This document shows positions 16,222-21,087 of a stretch of DNA of 21,087 nt, piece by piece (the first letter of the stretch is position 1; each line of letters opens with the position of its first letter). The DNA is from Thiotrichaceae bacterium (GTDB lineage: Bacteria > Pseudomonadota > Gammaproteobacteria > Thiotrichales > Thiotrichaceae): the NCBI GenBank assembly GCA_027030285.1, contig JALVFC010000521.1, positions 1-21,087 on the forward strand, read 5' to 3'. The translations under genes and the position numbers were made by a program. The notes beneath the pieces were generated by a model. It worked only from the letters and a program-made list of their open reading frames with translations. It made no database searches and was not told the origin of the DNA.

Positions 16222-16389
16222 GTAACTACCTTAGCTTGCCCTCGTGTTGTCCAATAGCTGCGTCGACTACATGGATGTAGGTGAGGAGCGATAGCAGGAC
16301 GTGGTAGCTTTTAAAGTGCTCATTTATATTTATAAACTGCGCGCTTTCGCCTTGCTCTTGAACGACACGAGGGCAAGCTGAGCAGTTAC
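16222..16389. repeat. Palindromic MITE-like element, copy B, upstream of rpoN
   Basis: The left end GTAACTACCTTAGCTTGCCC and the reverse complement of the right end (GTAACTGCTCAGCTTGCCC) agree with one gap over about 28 bases, including a perfect AGCTTGCCCTCGTGT. The middle holds GTGCTCATTTATATTTATAA and GCGCTTTCGCCTTG, close to copy A. At 168 bases it is the longest copy; the extra part is at 16250-16300. It lies in the 452-base gap between the divergent rpoN and HIT genes. The rest of the gap holds one doubtful small ORF and nothing else I recognise. Confidence 0.75.
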
Positions 16390-16458
16390 TCGGTTATGCT
16401 GAATAGTTACTATAAATTTCTCTTCAAACTTCGGATTTATGTTGAAAGTTTTTACCAT
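16330..16458 (-). CDS. Doubtful 42-residue ORF ending inside palindromic element copy B
   Basis: ATG 16456-16458 is preceded by a good AAGGTGAG ribosome-binding site and opens a 42-codon frame (MVKTFNINPKFEEK...). The last nineteen residues and the stop come from the right arm of the repeat element. I recognise no family. It may be the 5' remnant of a gene cut short by insertion of the element, or chance. Confidence 0.25.
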   Translation of the reverse strand: MVKTFNINPKFEEKFIVTIQHNRVTAQLALVSFKSKAKARSL

Positions 16459-16649
16459 AAACTCACCTTCAGAAGGCGATTTTTTCGCTCTGCTTGCAGA
16501 TTTCTGATAGCCTCCTGATATGCCTTCTAATGTACCATAGTGCATAACTGATACTAGCTATTTCCTGATGTAAAGTATGACAGTTCGTCGGTTTATTATT
16601 TGTGGTATGTCAGTAATTTCAAAGCAACTTGTTGAATAATGATGGAAAA

Positions 16650-17030
16650 ATGGCAGAAAAGATATATGAGAATGAATGGATTTTTATAGAACAGGAAGCT
16701 GCTGATATTCCATGGCTGAAAATCTTTACTCAGCAGCAAGCAAAAGAGATGTCAGACTGTGATGAAGCAACTCAGCAGGAAATATTCCGGGTTTTGTTGA
16801 TTCTCGAGAAAGCCATGATCCGTTATTTCAAACCTGACAAGATTAATATAGCTTCCTTTGCAAACTATCTTCCCAGAGTGCATTGGCACATCATGGCGAG
16901 ATACAGGGGGGACAGTCACTTTCCTGAGCCTATGTGGGGAGCCCGGCAACGAGAAGCAGATCTGGATATTCCAGAGATGACAGGTTTTTTGGAGAACTTG
17001 AGTGTGTTGCTTGACGAGGCTGGTAAGTGA
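16650..17030 (+). CDS. HIT (histidine triad) family protein, probable nucleotide hydrolase
   Basis: This 126-residue protein belongs to the HIT superfamily, whose members hydrolyse or transfer nucleotides such as Ap4A or AMP conjugates. The signature region is LPRVHWHIMARYRGDSHFPEPMW (residues 74-96). The central nucleophile H78 and the following H80 are present, but the first histidine of the H-x-H-x-H triad is R76. ATG 16650 is preferred because GATGGA lies just upstream; a TTG at 16629 would add seven residues and has no such site. The gene ends six bases from the end of a convergent small gene. Substrate unknown. Confidence 0.8.
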   Translation: MAEKIYENEWIFIEQEAADIPWLKIFTQQQAKEMSDCDEATQQEIFRVLLILEKAMIRYFKPDKINIASFANYLPRVHWHIMARYRGDSHFPEPMWGARQREADLDIPEMTGFLENLSVLLDEAGK

Positions 17031-17036
17031 TGAACT

Positions 17037-17243
17037 CTAAACTATCTCATCCGGCTTTTTCATCACTGACATCACAAACAGTACCACAGCGGCAACAATG
17101 ATACCAAATAATACGTAGTAGCCATCACTCCAGTTGTCAGAGGGTGGTACTGCTTGATAGTACTGTAATACAAGACCCTCACCCCATACAGTTGGTATGA
17201 GGCTGGTATTTAGTGCAAGGAAGGTAGTGATCATTCTGGTCAT
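17037..17243 (-). CDS. Small putative membrane protein, 68 residues, function unknown
   Basis: The protein has a hydrophobic N-terminus (ITTFLALNTSLIPTVWG), a polar centre (QYYQAVPPSDNWSDG) and one clear transmembrane segment (about 42-60, YYVLFGIIVAAVVLFVMSV) followed by the charged tail MKKPDEIV. This is a plausible single-pass inner-membrane protein, perhaps with a cleaved signal. No ribosome-binding site is clear before ATG 17243 or the ATG three codons later. I recognise no family. Its stop lies six bases from that of the HIT gene. Confidence 0.5.
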   Translation of the reverse strand: MTRMITTFLALNTSLIPTVWGEGLVLQYYQAVPPSDNWSDGYYVLFGIIVAAVVLFVMSVMKKPDEIV

Positions 17244-17279
17244 AATGACAGCGCAAACCCATTGATAGCGGCTGCATTT

Positions 17280-17304
17280 TAGCTATAAAAGTGGTCAATA
17301 GCTA
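17280..17304. repeat. Small perfect inverted repeat TAGCTAT/ATAGCTA
   Basis: TAGCTAT (17280-17286) and ATAGCTA (17298-17304) are perfect complements separated by 11 bases, in the 305-base spacer before grpE. It could be an operator or a weak hairpin; no U-tract follows. Apart from this and the heat-shock promoter the spacer holds nothing I recognise. Confidence 0.3.
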
Positions 17305-17414
17305 CTGCTGTTGGAAGTTTTTCCAGCAAAATATTATAAATTTTATCTTCTTGGGATTTCGCTCAGAATTTCAGAATTAATGAAGGAAACAAACAATATT
17401 TTTCTGCCTTCACA

Positions 17415-17443
17415 CTTGAAAATTTGTGGGAATTCCCCCATTA
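17415..17443 (+). promoter_or_regulatory. Sigma-32 (heat-shock) promoter for grpE-dnaK
   Basis: CTTGAAA (17415-17421) and CCCCATTA (17436-17443) are separated by 14 bases. This matches the sigma-32 consensus CTTGAAA, 11-16 bases, CCCCATnT, at every fixed position except the last. It lies about 105 bases before the grpE start, so grpE and dnaK are expected to be heat-shock induced. Confidence 0.8.
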
Positions 17444-17548
17444 ATCTGACGACAAATTTCACTCTTGAGGGATTCTAGTCAGCTTCAGAGTGACTGCTGT
17501 GATCACAGATTCCCGAAAGATTATCGATTTATTAGGAGATGCCTACCC

Positions 17549-18118
17549 GTGAGTAATAATAGAAATAGAGATGAATTGGAAGATGTGGCGAATGACGAGC
17601 TTGATACGACAGGTCAGGAAGACCAGGAAGTCGATGAAGCTTCAGAAGATGCAGAGCAAACAGAAAAAAGCTCTCTGGAAATAGAATTGGAAGAGTTGCA
17701 GTCGAAAGCGGATGAAACGTGGGATAAGTATGTACGGTTGCAGGCAGAAATGGGAAACATGCGTCGTCGTCATGAAAAGCAGGTAGATGATGCGCATAAA
17801 TTTGCCGTAAAAAACTTTGCTGAAAGCTTGCTCCCGGTAGCGGACAGTCTGGAAATGGGAATGGCTGCTGAAGGAGATGTGGAAAAAATCCGTGAAGGCA
17901 TGGATCTCACGTTGAAAGTGTTACTGGATGCGATGAAAAAGCATCATATAGAAGTTGTTAATCCGCTGGGCGAAGAGTTTAACCCCGATTTGCATCAAGC
18001 TGTTTCCATGCAGCCGGGTGATTGTAAGGATAATGAGATTATAACCGTGATGCAAAAAGGTTATACCTTGAACGGTCGCCTGATTCGTCCGGCGATGGTT
18101 GTGGTTTGTAAAAACTAA
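17549..18118 (+). CDS. grpE: Nucleotide exchange factor GrpE
   Basis: This 189-residue co-chaperone releases ADP from DnaK. An acidic, disordered N-terminus (residues 1-45) leads into a long coiled coil with the family pattern YVRLQAEMGNMRRR (61-74), then LLPVADSLEMG (94-104) and the C-terminal beta domain with EEFNPDLHQAVSM (142-154) and QKGYTLNGRLIRPAMVVV (169-186). The start is GTG 17549, with AGGAG at 17534-17538 ten bases upstream. The ATG at 17539 is out of frame, and a start at 17465 would add 28 residues unlike GrpE. It follows the sigma-32 promoter and precedes dnaK by 81 bases, a spacer that contains a small CCACA/TGTGG hairpin. Confidence 0.95.
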   Translation: MSNNRNRDELEDVANDELDTTGQEDQEVDEASEDAEQTEKSSLEIELEELQSKADETWDKYVRLQAEMGNMRRRHEKQVDDAHKFAVKNFAESLLPVADSLEMGMAAEGDVEKIREGMDLTLKVLLDAMKKHHIEVVNPLGEEFNPDLHQAVSMQPGDCKDNEIITVMQKGYTLNGRLIRPAMVVVCKN

Positions 18119-18199
18119 TTATCATCAGTTGAAAAAAATAGAATAACCCACACTTTCTGTGGCAGTTGAAAAAACGAAAAAGATTATTGGAGATTTAGT

Positions 18200-20143
18200 A
18201 TGGGACATATTATTGGAATTGACCTGGGTACCACCAACTCTTGTGTGGCGGTGATGGAAGGTGATAAGCCAAAAGTCATTGAAAACGCTGAAGGAGATCG
18301 CACCACGCCTTCTATTATTGCCTATGGAGATGAAATCCTGGTGGGACAACCAGCCAAACGTCAGGCGGTAACTAACCCCGAAAATACCATTTTTGCGGTT
18401 AAGCGTTTGATTGGACGTACCTTTGACGAAGAAGCCGTTCAAAAAGATATCAAGCTGGTTCCTTATAAAATCGTAAAAGCAGATAATGGTGATGCCTGGG
18501 TTGAAGCCAATGGCAAGAAACTCGCGCCACCTGAAGTATCAGCACAAGTTCTGAAAAAACTGAAAAAGGATGCAGAAGCTTACCTGGGTGAAGAAGTCAA
18601 AGAAGCAGTTATTACCGTCCCTGCTTACTTCAATGATTCGCAACGTCAGGCCACCAAAGATGCAGGCAAGATTGCTGGTCTTGATGTAAAACGGATTATC
18701 AATGAGCCAACTGCGGCTGCGCTTGCCTTTGGTATGGATAAGGCTGCTAAAGGTGATAGCAAGGTTGTTGTATATGACCTGGGTGGTGGTACGTTCGACG
18801 TTTCCATCATCGAGATTGCTGAAGTTGACGGTGAATACCAGTTTGAAGTTTTGGCAACCAACGGTGATACATTCCTTGGTGGTGAAGACTTCGATATGAA
18901 GTTGATTGATTACCTAGCTGATGAATTCAAGAAAGATAACGGTATGGATCTGCATAACGATCCACTGGCATTGCAGCGTCTTAAAGAAGCCGCAGAAAAA
19001 GCCAAAATCGAGTTATCTTCAACGCAGCAGACTGAAGTCAATTTGCCCTATGTGACGGCTGATGCATCAGGTCCTAAACACCTGAATGTTAAGGTAACAC
19101 GTGCCAAGCTGGAATCACTTGTTGAGGATCTGATACAGCGTACCATTGAGCCTTGTAAGGTAGCCATGAAAGATGCAGGTCTGAGTAACTCAGATATTAA
19201 CGATATCATTCTGGTTGGTGGTCAAACACGGATGCCTAAAGTACAGGAGACTGTACAGGAGTTCTTTGGCAAAGAGCCTCGTAAAGACGTGAACCCTGAC
19301 GAAGCTGTGGCTTTGGGTGCGGCAATTCAGGGTGGTGTACTGGGTGGCGGTGTGACTGACATCCTGTTACTTGATGTAACACCATTGTCCCTGGGTATTG
19401 AAACCATGGGTGGCGTTATGACCAAGCTGATTGAGAAAAATACCACGATTCCTACCAAGGCATCTCAGGTATTTTCCACGGCTGAGGATAACCAGACGGC
19501 GGTTACCGTGCATGTGCTGCAAGGTGAGCGTGAAATGGCATCAGGCAACAAGTCTCTTGGACGTTTTGATCTGTCAGATATTCCACCTGCACCACGCGGC
19601 ATGCCACAGATTGAAGTATCCTTTGACATCGACGCTAACGGTATCTTGAATGTATCTGCTAAAGATAAGGCCACTGGTAAGGAACAGTCCATTGTAATTA
19701 AAGCTTCCAGCGGTTTATCTGATGAGGAAGTTGAGCAAATGGTGAAAGATGCCGAGGCGCATGCAGAAGAAGACAAGAAGCTGCGTGAGCTGGTAGAAGC
19801 TCGTAACAAGGCCGATTCGCTGGCGCATAGCGCTGAAAAATCACTGAAAGATCTGGGTGATAAAGTTCCTGATGATGAAAAGCAGAAAGTCACTGCGCTG
19901 ATCGATGAAGTCAAGGAAGCGGTCAAGGGTGATGATAAGGCTGTGATTGACAGCAAGGCAGAAGCACTGGCTCAAGCCACGGGTGCGCTGGCACAAATGG
20001 CGGCTGCTGCTGCCGAAGGTGGTGCTGCACCAGGGGGAACAGATAGTGCGGATGCGACATCATCTACCGCTGATGCAGCTGACGACGATGTGGTCGATGC
20101 CGAATTTGAAGAGGTTGATGACGATAAGAACAAGACTTCTTAA
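18200..20143 (+). CDS. dnaK: Chaperone protein DnaK (Hsp70)
   Basis: This 647-residue ATP-dependent chaperone works with DnaJ and GrpE in protein folding. The nucleotide-binding domain shows IDLGTTNSC (7-15), INEPTAAALAFG (167-178), VYDLGGGTFDVS (191-202) and the second phosphate motif LVGGQTRMPKVQ. The hydrophobic interdomain linker LLLDVTPLSLGIE leads into the substrate-binding domain and the helical lid. An alanine- and glycine-rich tail ends in DAEFEEVDDDK, the usual bacterial C-terminus. ATG 18200 follows a GGAGA site. A terminator and a palindromic element separate it from dnaJ, so DnaK may be made in excess of DnaJ. Confidence 0.98.
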   Translation: MGHIIGIDLGTTNSCVAVMEGDKPKVIENAEGDRTTPSIIAYGDEILVGQPAKRQAVTNPENTIFAVKRLIGRTFDEEAVQKDIKLVPYKIVKADNGDAWVEANGKKLAPPEVSAQVLKKLKKDAEAYLGEEVKEAVITVPAYFNDSQRQATKDAGKIAGLDVKRIINEPTAAALAFGMDKAAKGDSKVVVYDLGGGTFDVSIIEIAEVDGEYQFEVLATNGDTFLGGEDFDMKLIDYLADEFKKDNGMDLHNDPLALQRLKEAAEKAKIELSSTQQTEVNLPYVTADASGPKHLNVKVTRAKLESLVEDLIQRTIEPCKVAMKDAGLSNSDINDIILVGGQTRMPKVQETVQEFFGKEPRKDVNPDEAVALGAAIQGGVLGGGVTDILLLDVTPLSLGIETMGGVMTKLIEKNTTIPTKASQVFSTAEDNQTAVTVHVLQGEREMASGNKSLGRFDLSDIPPAPRGMPQIEVSFDIDANGILNVSAKDKATGKEQSIVIKASSGLSDEEVEQMVKDAEAHAEEDKKLRELVEARNKADSLAHSAEKSLKDLGDKVPDDEKQKVTALIDEVKEAVKGDDKAVIDSKAEALAQATGALAQMAAAAAEGGAAPGGTDSADATSSTADAADDDVVDAEFEEVDDDKNKTS

Positions 20144-20219
20144 TCGCCCTCCCGAGTGAGGCTGGTAAGGGGGCTAGTCCTCTCTCCAGCTGCATATCGG
20201 GAAATAACAATGGACAATC

Positions 20220-20255
20220 AGGCACGGCAAGTGAGCTTCCCGTGCCTTTGTCTTT
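20220..20255 (+). terminator. Rho-independent terminator between dnaK and dnaJ
   Basis: AGGCACGG (20220-20227) pairs with CCGTGCCT (20240-20247), and the loop adds AAG/CTT around TGAG after one C/C mismatch. The stem is followed by TTGTCTTT. A second, AT-rich stem AAAGAAT/ATTCTTT (20256-20262 with 20275-20281) follows directly. This would end or attenuate the grpE-dnaK transcript. Confidence 0.65.
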
Positions 20256-20285
20256 AAAGAATGAATGGGTATCTATTCTTTTGCT

Positions 20286-20404
20286 GTAACTACTCAGGGT
20301 CATTGTGCGTAAGGCGATGAGTTATTGATTATTGGGGCTTCGGTACTGCGTCTTTTATAATCAATAACTTACCGCGTTTGCTGTTCATTGCGCTGAGTTG
20401 TTAC
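20286..20404. repeat. Palindromic MITE-like element, copy D, between dnaK and dnaJ
   Basis: The left end GTAACTACTCAG (20286-20297) mirrors the right end CTGAGTTGTTAC (20393-20404), with one mismatch. Inside, AGTTATTGATTAT and ATAATCAATAACTTA form a second stem that is shared with copy C. The unit is 119 bases long and non-coding. It ends 40 bases before the dnaJ start, where it may affect the dnaJ leader. Confidence 0.65.
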
Positions 20405-20444
20405 CTTTTACTTTTACTAAAACAAGAAATCCGGAAATACTGAT

Positions 20445-21087
20445 ATGTCCAAAGCCGACTATTACGAAACCTTAGGTGTTAGTCGTAATGCCAGCGATGC
20501 CGAGCTAAAAAAAGCTTACCGTCGTCTGGCAATGAAGTACCATCCTGATCGCAATGCAGGGGATAGCCAAGCAGAACAGCGCTTTAAAGATGTCAAGGAA
20601 GCGTACGAAGTGCTGGGTGATAAACAAAAACGTGCAGCTTATGACCAGTTTGGGCATGACGGTGTGAGTGGCGCAGCAGGATTCGGCGGTGCTGGTGCTG
20701 GCATGGGCGATATCTTTGGAGATATTTTTGGTGATATCTTCGGTGGTGGTCGCTCTTCTGGCACCCGAGTACATCGCGGCAGTGATTTACAGTACAACCT
20801 TGAACTGACACTGGAAGAAGCCGTTTTCGGCACTGAAGTTGATATTCGAATCCCTTCCCTGCAACAATGTGACAGCTGTGGTGGCAGTGGTGCTAAAGAA
20901 GGTAGTCACCCGGAAACCTGTTCAACCTGTCATGGGCAGGGTCAGGTACGTATGCAGCAAGGCTTTTTCTCGGTGCAGCAACCCTGTCCACAGTGCCGTG
21001 GTTCGGGCAAGGTGATCAAGGATCCCTGTTTAAGCTGTCATGGTCAGGGGCGAGTTGAAAAACAGAAGACTCTATCTGTAAAAATTC
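20445..21087 (+). CDS. dnaJ: Chaperone protein DnaJ, N-terminal part (3' end outside window)
   Basis: The first 214 codons of the DnaK co-chaperone are present. The J domain (residues 4-70) includes HPD at 33-35, needed to stimulate the DnaK ATPase. A short glycine/phenylalanine region follows, with three consecutive GDIF units. Then comes the zinc-binding domain with four CxxCxGxG motifs: CDSCGGSG, CSTCHGQG, CPQCRGSG and CLSCHGQG. ATG 20445 follows a GGAA sequence. No second sigma-32 promoter is obvious in the 301-base gap, so expression may depend on read-through past the terminator or on a promoter within the element. Confidence 0.97.
   Translation, partial: MSKADYYETLGVSRNASDAELKKAYRRLAMKYHPDRNAGDSQAEQRFKDVKEAYEVLGDKQKRAAYDQFGHDGVSGAAGFGGAGAGMGDIFGDIFGDIFGGGRSSGTRVHRGSDLQYNLELTLEEAVFGTEVDIRIPSLQQCDSCGGSGAKEGSHPETCSTCHGQGQVRMQQGFFSVQQPCPQCRGSGKVIKDPCLSCHGQGRVEKQKTLSVKI

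Noticed and set aside
19465..19956. Open frame of 163 codons on the minus strand inside dnaK
   Set aside because: Serine/leucine-rich shadow of the dnaK reading frame, a common artefact opposite dnaK.
1..21087. CRISPR array, tRNA, rRNA or transposase gene
   Set aside because: No regularly spaced direct repeats, cloverleaf-like sequences, rRNA segments or transposase motifs were seen on either strand.

Overview
The window reads as a chromosomal stretch of a gammaproteobacterium of moderate GC content. The rpoN-hpf-rapZ gene order, the grpE-dnaK-dnaJ cluster behind a sigma-32-type promoter, RlmB, and a nitrate-assimilation operon all fit that class. A membrane-linked nitrate reductase next to NirBD, with no denitrification genes, would suit a free-living, possibly sulfur-oxidising lineage, but nothing here fixes the genus. 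No rRNA, tRNA, CRISPR array or transposase gene is visible.

Layout. 1-5640 (+): the 3' end of nirB, then nirD, a NarB/NasA-type molybdenum nitrate reductase and a fused DmsB-DmsC-like protein with four [4Fe-4S] clusters and about eight membrane helices. Together they look like a nitrate-to-ammonium pathway in which nitrate reduction could be fed from the quinone pool. 5727-6911 (+): a secreted thrombospondin type 3 repeat protein with an eight-C tract in its first codons. 7208-10797 (+): rlmB, then two consecutive membrane-associated GTPases with YcjF/DUF697-like C-termini, whose genes overlap by 68 bases. 11026-12810 (-): a lipoprotein of unknown function with probable PKD-like and beta-propeller parts. 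13158-16176 (-): rapZ, hpf and rpoN, transcribed rpoN-hpf-rapZ, without the ptsN gene that usually lies between hpf and rapZ. 16650-17243: a HIT-family protein (+) convergent with a small putative membrane protein (-). 17415-21087 (+): heat-shock promoter, grpE, dnaK, a terminator and the 5' part of dnaJ.

The spacers are the unusual part. Four intergenic copies of a short palindromic element (826-945, 10829-10985, 16222-16389, 20286-20404) share outer ends close to GTAACTnCTCAG and encode nothing of their own, so they look like a MITE family. One lies between nirB and nirD and another between dnaK and dnaJ. A different C/G-rich palindromic element (3550-3710) separates the nitrate reductase gene from its electron-transfer partner, and a third palindromic unit (about 12917-13026) follows rapZ. 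Several polycistronic transcripts are therefore interrupted by strong RNA structures.

The best candidates for further study are the predicted quinol-linked assimilatory nitrate reductase, the tandem overlapping GTPases, the palindromic element family inside operons, and the poly-C tract in the surface-protein gene.
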